NCBI RefSeq assembly: GCF_037975245.1
Contig: NC_092581.1
Location: 10,299,303-10,363,302 of the forward strand
Source of the DNA: Apostichopus japonicus
Taxonomy: Eukaryota; Echinodermata; Holothuroidea; Aspidochirotida; Stichopodidae
DNA length: 64,000 nucleotides
Direction of reading: 5' to 3'
The position numbers and the translations under genes were made by a program. The notes beneath the pieces were generated by a model. The model saw nothing but the letters and a program-made list of their open reading frames with translations. It was not told the DNA's origin and searched no databases. This document shows, piece after piece, positions 26,252 to 52,684 of the stretch; the first letter of the stretch is position 1; the number at the start of each line of letters is the position of its first letter.

Positions 26252-27004
26252 AAAAAAATATAAAATAAAAAATTAAAATAAAAAATTAAAATACAAAACA
26301 AAAACAAAATTATTTCAATGCTCCAGATATGTTTAAAAACTTTGTTAGTTTTGTCTTGTATTGTATTTGAGTTTTTTTCCAAAATAAATTAAAATTATAT
26401 GTGTATTTCAGTTGTACGTGTTTTTTGGTGTTGTCTGCTTCATCAACCCCTGCAGCAAGAAAAGTCGTTGGTATACCTGCTATTAATTACATGCCGTTGA
26501 TTCATAGTTGATTGACAATTATTTAGGCATTATTTGAAGGGGGGGGGGGATAGTTTAGACCCCATATATGTCGGCTTCAATGACCCATGGCCTTGTTCCT
26601 TCCTTTTAAACATTCTGGCCTCCGCTCCTGCTCCGGGTTAAGCCGAAACACTACCTTTAATGGAAGCCACAACGAAAACTGATTCGTATTATACAAACAC
26701 TAAAATTTTCGCTTATTTGAACTAACAGATGTATATATGTCGAAAGGATTATTTGAAGCGAAATATCTTGAAACAAATAAACTGGAGTACAACGGATTTA
26801 AACATTACACAGCAACAATAATTGACCATAATATGCTAGAAAGTCTATGATAATGGTCACCGTACTCAAACATCAACAACAGTTTCCTCCACACTTGAAA
26901 CCTTCTTCCATCACTTTTATTTTTATTTATTGTCAATTTAACACCATCCAAAGTCCCTTCATAGTTCGAGGAACAAAAACCATCAATGAAGTAGCTCACG
27001 AGCA
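26252..27004. other. 3' flank of copy C
   Basis: 3' UTR followed by sequence matching the B-C spacer to about 26730. A poly-G run lies at about 26540. After 26730 no homology to the duplicated unit is seen, so the tandem array ends here. No gene recognised. Confidence 0.6.
26383..26388 (+). terminator. Candidate poly(A) signal, copy C
   Basis: AATAAA 131 bases after the stop, at the same place as in copy B. Confidence 0.45.
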
Positions 27005-28900
27005 TGATTGTACGATATGCCTCACCTCAATACCCTGCAAGTTATTGGAACACATTATTTATCACCATATAATGAACAATATAAGGATGTCCATCAGCTC
27101 TTGGCCAATGTGCAACATGGTTTTAGGAAACATCATTCCTGTGAAACACAGCTGGCAATAACCATTAATGATCTAGCTAGAAACCTAATCTGTAAGGCTC
27201 AGACTGACGTGGTGATTACAGATATCAGTGAAGCTTTCGACAAGGTCTCACACAGACGCGACTAGCGTATAAGCTTCAACACTATATGGAATCTCCAGAA
27301 AGAATTCTCAATTGGATAAATGTTTTTTTGAGCACTCAGCCTGTTTTTATTGATGGTGCAAAATTCTCGCTTGGCACTGTCTCTTCAGGGGTTCCCAAGG
27401 GGTACAGTGCTCGGACCATGGCTCTTCTCCATATGTAAATGATCTGCCGATGATTACGCAATCCAATATAAGAATGTTTGCAGATGACTGTATTTTGTAT
27501 CATACCATCAGTTCCATTGACGACAGTCCCATGCTCCAGCAAGACCTGGATAAGTTTTCATTATGGAGTAAGACTTGGCAGATGAATCTAAATGCAACTA
27601 AATGGTTGTTACAAATAAAAAGAAACTTGTACAGTTCCAGTATGTAATCGATGATACTCCCCTCAAAGCGGTAAAACAACACTCATATCTAGCTATAGTC
27701 ACTTTAACTAGTAATCTTGCTTGGACTACTCAAATATATAACATAGCTTCTAAGGACTTCAAGATTCTTGGCCTGATTCGTAGACATCTTTATGATTGTG
27801 ATACCAAAACTTAAATTACTGCTTATAACACCTTAGTTCGTCCTTATCTGGAATATGCCTCCTCTGTTTGGGATCAACACAAAACAGGTTACATTAAAAA
27901 ACTAGAATTGGTCCAGCGTAAAGCTGCTAGATTTGTGTGCAAGGACTATCGTCGTACAACTAGTGTGACAACCCTTCTTCAACAACTTACAGAAGAGACG
28001 GCTTAATTCATGATTAAAGTTGTTTGAAAAGCAGTGGCGGAGCTAGGGGTATTGGTCAAGGGGGGGGGGGATGGTCTGTAGGGCGCTTTCGACACTATCT
28101 AAGCGGAGCGCCACACAGGTTGGCGCGGAGCGTACAGAACTTTTTTGAATAAAGATACTCCCTAGATCGCCGGAAATGACCCTTTACGGGCCTTGCTAAT
28201 TTGCAGATAAACGAAGAATAAATAGGTGTCATCGCCATTTGTGACAACTCGGAAGTTTATATGGGTGTTAAAAGTACTGTACATGCCCTTCATCACAATC
28301 CCTGCGGTATCTTTGTGAGTACTCATGTTTTCGTAGCCCTGGTACAATGCCTGTTGTGCCTATTAGGTATTCTGGACCTGTAAATGCCAGCATTACAACA
28401 TCTGGGGGACAACATTTTGCCAACACCTATATTGGCAGAAATAAATATAAATTAAAAACCGCCATTAGAGCATTTTGTCGGAAAATTACACCAACAAAAT
28501 GTGCCGACAAATGTCAATAGGTAGATGAGAGCGCAATAAAAAAGTCAATAATCGCGAATAAGTAAAATGTGGTAAAAAGCTGAAAAGGGCGCCAGCAGTC
28601 CATTTGAGTCCGTCGGAGGGGGGGGGGGGATCCGCCCGACTGTATGGACGCTCCGCCACTGTTCATAAGGCTATTAACAACTAATTAGTGGCTCTACCAG
28701 TTCCTGATTTTGTTGACATTACCAACTATAGTTCGCACCAGATCGTCATTTGCTAACGGTTTTAGTTACAGACAAGTTAGTGTTAATGTAGATGCTTTTA
28801 AATGTTTTTTTTTTGGCCAAGAACAACTCAAGATTGGAATACTTTCTTCTGTCTGAAAACTGATCATCAGAGTGGACCCGAGGTGTTTTCTCTCTGTTAG
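27005..28900 (+). pseudogene. CR1/L2-like LINE reverse transcriptase relic
   Basis: Broken reverse-transcriptase frame. Visible blocks in order: LTSIPCKLLEHIIYHHIM, VQHGFRKHHSCETQLA, VVITDISEAFDKVSH, SSGVPKG, the catalytic block RMFADDCILYH, then VRPYLEYASSVWDQH and LVQRKAARFV. After the MITE inserted at 28032-28661 it continues with KAINN, LVALPVPDFV and a final FKCFFF block. Several frameshifts and stops (near 27162, 27262, 27440, 27605 and 27814) make it dead. The start is 5' truncated and no endonuclease was seen. Block order and spacing fit CR1/L2-type non-LTR elements; clade assignment is by eye. Confidence 0.85.
28032..28661 (+). mobile_element. hAT-type MITE nested in the LINE relic
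   Basis: 630 bp with perfect 12-bp inverted ends CAGTGGCGGAGC and GCTCCGCCACTG. Flanks TTGAAAAG and TTCATAAG are a decayed 8-bp target duplication (6 of 8). It carries the family motif CTATCTAAGCGGAGCGCCAC. The insertion separates the MIKVV and KAINN parts of the LINE protein. Confidence 0.85.
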
Positions 28901-29273
28901 GCTTATGCATGTTGCGTGCCTGTCCCATGTGCAGTAATAACCATCTAGTTGGTGTTTGCATAGAACAAGACAAGACATTTATGACCAGCAGTTTTCATCA
29001 TCACACCGTACACAGAACGCCCAGATCTGTACACAACATTGATATCGCTCTAAACCTAGTTGTATCCCCAAAATGGAACAACGTTGTATCGTCATTTAGA
29101 GAGCAGACCGTTCTACAATGTCGACCAGACATTCGTGTTATGTCCGGCAGCATCTGCTTAGTATGTATGCGCTCCACTGCCCCCCCCCCCAACATACACA
29201 TTCAAGAAGTATCAGTTTCATAACTGTTGTTGTTCATATAGTGGTACTATGACCAACACACGTAGGCCTACGG
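28901..29273. other. Unassigned stretch
   Basis: No gene or named element recognised. A 104-codon open frame (28909-29223) has no recognisable domain. Confidence 0.4.
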
Positions 29274-30904
29274 CAGGGTTGTCCAACCTTTTGCAGAGAA
29301 GGGCCACATGGAATGATTATGATGAAGGAGGGAGCCGCATGAACCCTACGCTCGATTTTCGATTTTTTGCGCGAAGCCTAAGGCAACAAAATGTGAGCAC
29401 TGCGCGCGGAGCGCACTGATTTATTTTCCTTCCTGATAAAACAGATGAATAAAGTCCAACCGCCCCTCCCCTTCCCCTCCGCTGAGAGAGTGTCACACAA
29501 ACTGACCTGTATGCAGTTTTTTGGACCCAGAAGGTTCGAATGATTGATTATAAAGCTTCAAATTGTTATCAATAAATCTGCTCACTAAATTTCACACCGT
29601 AGAGCATCTCTGGTGGGCCGGACGCAACCCTGCGGCGGGCCGGACTGTGGCCCGCAGGCGAATTTCTTTTTCCTGAACCTTTCGGGCAGTGTACGTGGAG
29701 TTTAACCAATCAGAGCGAGGCTGTGTTGATGACGTTCTACGTGCTTACCAAATGTTGAAGTGGGGAAATCACATTCGATAAGTCAACATCATTGTTGTAC
29801 TACAACAGAAAGTATTAAGGTATGTAGGCCTTGCACTAATAACATTATACTGAATCATTGTGCACAACTTACGTGACGTTTGCATCGGTTTTTTTGTTGA
29901 AAAACGGCGATGTATGATCGCTGTGAATTTCAAGTTGTTGCTATAGTGCTAAGATTATTAAATTTTGACTCACTCGTCAAGTTGCTGTTTGCAAGTAAAA
30001 AAGTAATTTTAGTTGGCCGTTTAATCATATATTTTTTAAAAAGTCTTTGTCTGATCCTGTATTTAATTGTAATTTTGATTTTCTGCGCCTGGAACTGTGT
30101 TTAGGAATCGACTAACATCAGTTAGATAAAATATATTTGACTTTCTTTACTTGTAAATTATCATTGGTTTATTTATTAAAAATCCTGCTCTATGTGTTAA
30201 TAATTGGAGACCTAACGGAGGTCCGATTGCAATGAAATAACTTTTCCTACAGCAACTCCTTGAGAGAGACGAGGTCCAGTAATTAACGGTTCATTGTGGA
30301 AACTGCCAAATATTTGTTGTAAACTGATGAGCGATTTATGTAAAAAAGAGTGCAAGCACTGCCCTTGTTTTATTATGCAATAAATCCTCTCTTTTAAATT
30401 GTTCCAGAATGAATATCTGTTTCCCTTGTCTATTATTCTAGCCAGTCATCTGCCTTTAAATTAGGATAAACTTTCCTAAAACGGATGTACCACATTTTGG
30501 GACTGAGACCGATTTCCCTCTAATAAGATCTAGAAGGAAAATAAACAAATGAAACTATATATATTTTCGCCACACTATCTTCGGAGTTTCATATATAAGA
30601 TGACCATGCACTAAAACCATGACATAACTTATAATATCGATTTTCAATTCATGATATAATACTTGGACATAACTACTTGGACATGAGAAAAATGGGGGAA
30701 AAATCCACACGGGGGCCTGAACTCGCGGACTTTCGTTTTCCACCTTATGTTATTGAAGCAACGCATTTACCCGACTGACCATCTTTACTGAGTAGTACGT
30801 CATCAACGCAGCCTCGCTCTGATTGGCTAAACTCCTCGTACACTGCCCGAAAGGTTCAGGAAAAAAAAATTCGCGGCCCGCAGGCCGTAGGTTGGACAAC
30901 CCTG
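29274..30904. mobile_element. Non-autonomous hAT element, 1.6 kb
   Basis: 1631 bp with 16-bp perfect inverted ends (CAGGGTTGTCCAACCT) and a perfect 8-bp target duplication GCCTACGG (29266-29273, 30905-30912). Both ends carry a longer subterminal inverted repeat: CTTTCGGGCAGTGTACG and CCAATCAGAGCGAGGCTG on the left recur inverted at 30795-30860. The CAGGG-TGTCCAACC style end is typical of Charlie-like hATs. No transposase ORF. Confidence 0.9.
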
Positions 30905-30912
30905 GCCTACGG

Positions 30913-31623
30913 GAAGCAGATTAGTGAGTAGTCTTCATGACCTTTACTTTCCCTTCAGTAGGCAACTTTTGTATTCACCACATAATGAAGAATATAACCA
31001 CTGATGGAAAGTTAAGAACAGTGAAGATAAACATTGCCGTAGTTATATAACGCACATATATTATCCTCTCTTTGTCCCCCACTGTTTATCTCCTACCTCT
31101 CCTCTTCCCCTGCTCCTTTCTTCTCACCATCCCTTGTCTACTTATAATCTCCTTTCATCTATCTCATTGTGTTCACCGTGCTCATTAACCTGTCTGTATT
31201 CTGTGCGTGTTTTTGTCCCCTCTGTTACTGTAACTTGTCATTTAGCCTCTGAAGAAGATCCTGCTAGGATCGAAACGTCAGGCCAACTTACTTTTACACA
31301 TTCTATTACACAGGCTCTCTAGTGGATAAGCAGTTTGTTAACAGTTTTATTTTATTTTGATGCCCATATATTAGATTAGACAAAATAGAAAAGAAACTTA
31401 TAAATAAGTCCCAAAAGGCGCGCCATACCGGTAAAGGCAGTCAATGCGCGTTGTTCAGAACCCAGTTGTTTGCTTGCTTCATTACTATGATAGTATGTTC
31501 GTTATCATCGACCAATATTGCACTCTAACTTCAAGGTGACCCAAACTGGAACTGAACTGACGAGAGGGCTAAGTTTCCTAGCCAAAATTTCGATTCCGAT
31601 CCCGCTTCGAAAGCAGTCTCATC
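30913..31623. other. 5' flank of CDC5L
   Basis: Upstream region with the hairpin described at 31249 and a C/T-rich stretch near 31070-31130. No clear TATA box. The promoter must lie here or in the adjacent hAT element. Confidence 0.4.
31249..31279 (+). other. Hammerhead-core-like hairpin, possible Penelope-like relic
   Basis: CTGAAGA, then a perfect stem GATCC/GGATC around TGCTA, then GAAAC and GTC. CUGANGA plus stem II plus GAAA is the hammerhead ribozyme core, and such motifs accompany Penelope-like elements. I could not find convincing partner strands for stems I and III, so activity is doubtful. A damaged relative (GAAGATCCTGCTAGGAGC) lies near 43760. Confidence 0.35.
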
Positions 31624-47435
<15,812 letters not shown>

Positions 47436-47799
47436 AATCACTTTGGGAAGCTACAAGAGAACACATGATAAATGGAGCTTAAAGAGGAGTATTTGGGGAA
47501 ACTGTCTTTACAAGATTAGGACGTCTAACTCACTGCTCACCCAGTCAGTATGCCGTCTGCTCTCGGACAGCAAGAACAGAAACCGTCAATTTTAAGGCAT
47601 TGAAGACTCGCCCCAAACCGTGTGCGGCCATCTGCAAAAGTTAACTTTCTGTTGCTTGCAAGTGACGTTTTGTGTCGTTACAAAATGCAGACAGTAATGA
47701 AACGTGATACCTTGTTATCTTTAGCTGGACCTGAGATGTCCATCACTGTATCGTTTGTATACTGTGCTGTGGATATTGACCGCAGCTGTATGTACTGAC

Positions 47800-49438
47800 T
47801 AGGGTTGGGCGATATTTGCTTTTTAATGTCACGATTAATAGTTCAAAAATTATCGCGATATTTCGATAATTACGATAATTTTTTCTTGTTGTTTTTAGTG
47901 TGTTCGCGAACACACTAAAAACAACTGCCGATTTCCACCGGTGTTTTCACGCAGCAAACACACCGAGCATAATGGCGTGGGGTTCAGGGCCCGCTTTAGA
48001 GCCCCGTTGGGGTCAAGGGGTGGAACCCCTTTTGGGGTCCAGGGGCGAAGTCCCCCGGAAAAGTTAAGTATTTTTGCGTGTCTGGCGATAAAATATTCGC
48101 AATTGAGGACTCAAAATACTGACTAACTTTATGAATTTAAATTGTCACAAAACTGATGAAAGTTTTAAAATGACAAGTTAGAGTAGCTATATTATGTGAT
48201 AAAATGAAAAGAGAATTAATCTGTCTTACAATCTTTATAAAGTTTTACTTACAAAACTGTCGATATTATGAAGCAAACTACGTTCGGCAAAGCCCCGTTT
48301 CTAGACTGCCTAACAATCAGTTTACAACTGCAGTGTTAACCGTACTTAAATATCACGGTAGGCTAATGTGCTTCAAATTTTCGCAGGTACCTTGCAAAAC
48401 AACCCCCCTGTCTAACACCTGTTTGTTAACATTTTTGGCACGGTTCCAAAAAACTTTTCATGGAGTAAACTTTTTTGGCTCCACCCTAGAATTAATTAGG
48501 TCAGTCAGTAAAGGATCCGTAAAGTTATGCGAAATATTATCTTGGACGTTCAAGGAAAGTAGGTAAATATCCCCGTAACATTAAGGTAAGTAAAACACAC
48601 CTCAAGCCAACTGACTCCTCCGCCTGAACAAAACAAACTATTCCCCATGATACACGAGGCACAGTCTATACCATACAGACATACTGTAGCACGATATCAA
48701 GGCCCCAATAGCTACAGTATGGCCATCTTTATGAAAGTAAACCTTGTAATTCCATGTTTTAGGCCACCTTAACTTAATGCTACATATTGTTTCCATGTCC
48801 TTGTAGAAATCGTCAACTTCGCAAAATACAATTAGTTGTGTTTTTGTTGTTACGTGAGATCCGTAACCGACGAAGTGGTTAGGCTACTTACTATACACTT
48901 AACTATGGTAGGATATTATTATTATTTTTTGTTGGAAATTCTAGAAAATACTTTCTTTCCCCCGCTTTACACCATATGTGGTCTTCTGGTTTATTCATAA
49001 ATGGGTGTACTAGAGCCTTGTTTACATGACACTTGTTGCATTTAGCACGATATGCCAGTTTCGCGTGAATTTTTCGAAAGTATTTTGCTCGATCTTTCGT
49101 AAAATTAGAAAGGTGTACCAACTTACTTTTCGTACACAATTGGTAATTTCTCTACTGATTTTCAGAGTTTTGTTCTCTTTACAGTCAATGTTGTAAAGAA
49201 CGGGTTTTCACGAAGTTCAAAAGTCAGTAAATGAAGTTGATAAAATATTTCTTTTCAACTTTCTTAACCATGGAATGCTAGAATAACATTTGTACACATA
49301 AAACGGAGATTTTTTTTCTACATCTATTTCAAATTTCTTTCACAAGAAATTATCGTCATTTGTTCAATCCTCAAAAAATATCGTCTTGAAAAAAAATTAT
49401 CGCGATAATAATATTTTTTGATATATCGCCCAACCCTA
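47800..49438. mobile_element. Non-autonomous hAT element, 1.6 kb
   Basis: 1639 bp with inverted ends TAGGGTTGGGCGATAT and ATATCGCCCAACCCTA and a perfect 8-bp target duplication GTACTGAC (47792-47799, 49439-49446). The SYF2-side duplicate preserves the empty site. Its longest ORF (48204-48566) shows no transposase motif. Confidence 0.92.
47888..47925. repeat. 38-bp perfect palindrome
   Basis: Two 19-base arms with no spacer; the left arm is GTTGTTTTTAGTGTGTTCG. It lies inside the hAT element. Confidence 0.9.
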
Positions 49439-51654
49439 GTACTGACTGTACACTAGTGTCTAATTACCGACAGTAGCAAGCTGTGTATGTATATATGTTC
49501 TGAGATCGATGGTGGTGTTTAACACTTCTGTTACACCTCATTCGAAAGTTGGTCAAATTACCGGCATAAGACGTTTCTTTTTGCGCGAGTCTTCACACCC
49601 TTTAAAATGCCTATGCGATGACACAGAAACTGCTACATATGCTCATGTGAATGTTTGCCAAAAATGATCAAAGTTTACGTTCCCTCATTTCATTTACATG
49701 TTAGGAATGTTTTGTGTGTTATTCATAATTCAGCGAGTCTTTGTGATTACATAAAAACACTGAGCAATGCTTGTTTTTGCTTCACTTTTCCTGGTCCCCT
49801 TTCAATGTGATAATATATTATCATTAACAGAATTAGCCAGCCCTGCTTGATAAAGACATTGTAAGTGTTTGGGTCTGTGGGACCCGGTTAAAGTAGGATG
49901 GTGACTTCGAAGTTTGGCCACTTAAGACTTAAAACACCCCAAAACTAAATCTTCTGGTAATAAATCATTTGAAAATATACTTGATATGGTGGGAGAATTT
50001 TGTTATAGTACGATACACGGCCAAACTTTCTTTCCTGCAAACTGTTTTCACGTTGTTTTCCAAGAAGATTCTTCGTGATTGTGGAACTGGTATTTCTTGC
50101 TAGAGTATTGTGAAGTTCGGACACGCAACCCACAGTGTGGCGCTGGTAAAAATTGGTGGCGCTGTTGCTCTTTCAGTAATTATAACAGACTTCATAGATC
50201 TTCGTCATTTTATTGACAAATATGTAAGTAATTTCTTGCACACGGGTCATTTTGGAGAGAAAATAACTGTAGCTTCGTACTTTTTGGTGAAATTTGGCTC
50301 TTCCTGTAGGTTTTCATGGTGAAAATCGTGTATTTCTTAGGGTGCCCGAACTTCGCAGTATGGCGAACTTCGCAATACTGACTATACTTGTAGAAAGTTA
50401 TGAGATCTTTCGTTCGTACTATTTGTGTACATACTTAATCTGACCATCCAGTTTTTTGATGATTTTCATCCTTCTCACTTCTAATACAATTTGATACCTG
50501 TTGACAGAATTCAGACTGTTTGCATCGTTAACCATTTTCTTAAAATCATCCAGATGAGAATGAAAAGCGTTAAAATGAATTGGACCAACAATAAAGTTAT
50601 TGACAAACATGATACTGGCACATATTGTATTTAATTAAATATAACATGAGGATAATCACATTGTAAATCTTGATGCCAGATATTAAACCATGTTGTTTTT
50701 ACGTAGGTGATGCTTTTAATAATCTTGAATTATGCGTCATTCAAATCACTGTTTCATCACTAAATTAAAATGCATCCACATTAGCGCAAGTTGTATTTAA
50801 CAGAAGTGCTTTGTAAACACTGCTACAGCAGTTGATGTTGTGTTCTTGGTATGAATTGTCAATTATGCTGATCATAAATAATAGAAAACAAACATGAATT
50901 GTTGTTATTTTCATTTATTGTCATCTTTTAATATTAATGCTGTTATACTGTAACAGAATCTATCAGTGTTTCAGGATGAAATGATATAGTCTGTTATTTT
51001 CACCAGGAGGAGGAAAACCAAAAAAAGTGATACAGAAACAGAAGATTAATGGCAGTTCCAACAAACAGAAACCTAATATTTTATGATTAACAAATGTCAA
51101 AGATTCAAAACTTGCTTTTTAAGATGTAAACACTAAAATATTCCATGGAGACGCTGTATGTTGGTACTCCTACAAGCAATAGTCATTCCACCTTACTTTT
51201 GTACTGTTAGAATGGCTAACCTTATCGTTGTTCTCAACATAAGGTGTTTATGGGACAGACTTACTATGCATGTACATGTATACATGTCATCATGGGAGGG
51301 AAAATGATTCTGTGTGTATGAAATAACTCTCCCCAACATACCATTGCTGAATTAACTTTAAATCTTAAATTAGAATATCAGAAATTCCCATATAAGCTTT
51401 AGTACAGCACTTGATATGAATGTGTTAAAATTAAAAATTGTAGTAAAATTCAACACAACTGTTGAAATGAATCTTTGCTTTTACTTTTTCTTTCGCTAGG
51501 AATGTTCAACGCTAGCAAAAACTACAAAATGTTATTCACATTGCACCAAGATCTGTGAAACTTTGCAATACACCAGCTAGTTATATGAACAAAAGTTGAT
51601 AGTTATAAGAAAACGCTACTGATGTTTATAGGTGTCTTTGTAATGCAACAGATA

Positions 51655-51829
51655 CTTTAAAAAAAAAAGTCACCCAGGAAAGAACCTGGGCACGAAAACC
51701 AAACTACCTAACGACTGATCCGCTTCCAACCCCAGTCCCCTTGCATCGGGACTGTGACTGTGATCATCGTCAGTTGTGCATCACCATTCCCCTCGAAAGG
51801 GAACAGATACTACACATGATCTTAGCCAA
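51655..51829 (-). mobile_element. Retroposed SINE with U2-snRNA-like head
   Basis: On the minus strand the element starts TTGGCTAAGATCATGTGTAG and continues TATCTGTTC. This matches the U2 snRNA 5' region including the branch-site-pairing GTAGTA, with one change (CATG for CAAG). The rest is unlike U2: three hairpins (CCCTTTCGAGGGG; CAGTCCC...GGGGACTG; CCCAGG-TTCTTT-CCTGGG), then GTGAC and a T10 run ending AAAG. It is flanked by a perfect 13-bp direct repeat AATGCAACAGATA (51642-51654, 51830-51842), the mark of LINE-driven insertion. SINEs with snRNA heads (SINEU) are known; this family is not one I recognise. Confidence 0.8.
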
Positions 51830-52322
51830 AATGCAACAGATATATACTACTACCACCCAGTGGGGCATATGCACTGTATGGAACTATTTGCAATAGTCTC
51901 TTTAAGTGGCACTGAAGCAGATGATCTTACCTAATGAGCAGATCATTTAAAGTATCATTTAGGGTTGGATATGATGTACGACAATTAATTTTACATTGGC
52001 ATCACTATGTAATTATTTAAAGCGAGGTTGCAATAAATGCTGCATGAGATATCAAAAGGTTTAAAATGGAAAGGTTAAATGTTGCTTCAAAGTATCTATT
52101 ATACAAGCATTCCACTCACAAAAATGTTGTTTCATCACTGTCACGTATCTTTGACATGTTTTTCTCTTGGAAGTCATGGTTCGATTTTTAAACCTGGTTC
52201 CCTCTTCAACACTCTTTGAAGCAATGTCTCTCTATTTGACCCTGGTTCTCTATACAAAATCTTTGAAGAAAGTTCACACAATGTGATGGTATAACCCCCA
52301 TTAAACAGTTTTCCTTAAGAAC

Positions 52323-52328
52323 TTTATT
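52323..52328 (-). terminator. Candidate SYF2 poly(A) signal
   Basis: AATAAA on the minus strand about 360 bases past the SYF2 stop codon. Confidence 0.35.
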
Positions 52329-52684
52329 CAAAGCAGGTGTGTTGAAAATATCACCATTTGGCTTCAAGTGTCTGTGATGTACCACTGTGATGGATTTTCC
52401 TCAAAACACATCCTATCGTCAATGTCGTCCGCTTCATTAAGTGCTACACTGAAAGAAAGAAGTTTTGCTGAAATGTTCAGCAGTCTTCAAAGTACCGACC
52501 TAGAAGACGTTCTTCTACTCAAGCTGTTCTTTTGATCTCTATGGACGATACTCTGGAGAAACTCTCCACCATGTTGCTGATATGTATGTTTCATTCTTGT
52601 TGCTCTTCAGTAAATACCCTTGCAGTTCTTTCATGAAAGGTTAGTTTAAAGTTAACTATTAAAACCTCGGCTTCAAATAATCTA

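Larger units (their letters stand above)
47591..49612 (+). repeat. Inverted duplicate of the SYF2 5' region, downstream of CDC5L
   Basis: 47591-47799 plus 49439-49612 match the minus strand of 56808-57180. Shared blocks include ACAAAATGCAGACAGTAATG, TTTAGCTGGACCTGAGATGT and GTACACTAGTGTCTAATTAC. The copy here is interrupted by a hAT element (47800-49438) that the other copy lacks. Confidence 0.88.
49613..52684. other. Spacer between the convergent genes CDC5L and SYF2
   Basis: Mostly AT-rich unique sequence, with the distal CDC5L 3' side (AATAAA at 49959-49964) and the SYF2 3' UTR. A poor MITE candidate at 50104-50379 has inverted ends AGTATTGTGAAGTTCG and CGAACTTCGCAATACT but no clear target duplication. 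A U2-derived retroposon lies at 51655-51829. No protein gene recognised. Confidence 0.6.

Noticed and set aside
28909-29223. 104-codon ORF with paired cysteines (ACPMCSNN)
   Set aside because: No recognised domain and no upstream signals; probably chance or LINE tail remnant.
48204-48566. 120-codon ORF inside the hAT element as a transposase
   Set aside because: No transposase or zinc-finger motif seen; AT-rich chance frame.
51655-51829. Functional U2 snRNA gene
   Set aside because: Only the 5' part resembles U2; the Sm site and 3' stem-loops are replaced, and flanking direct repeats show retroposition.
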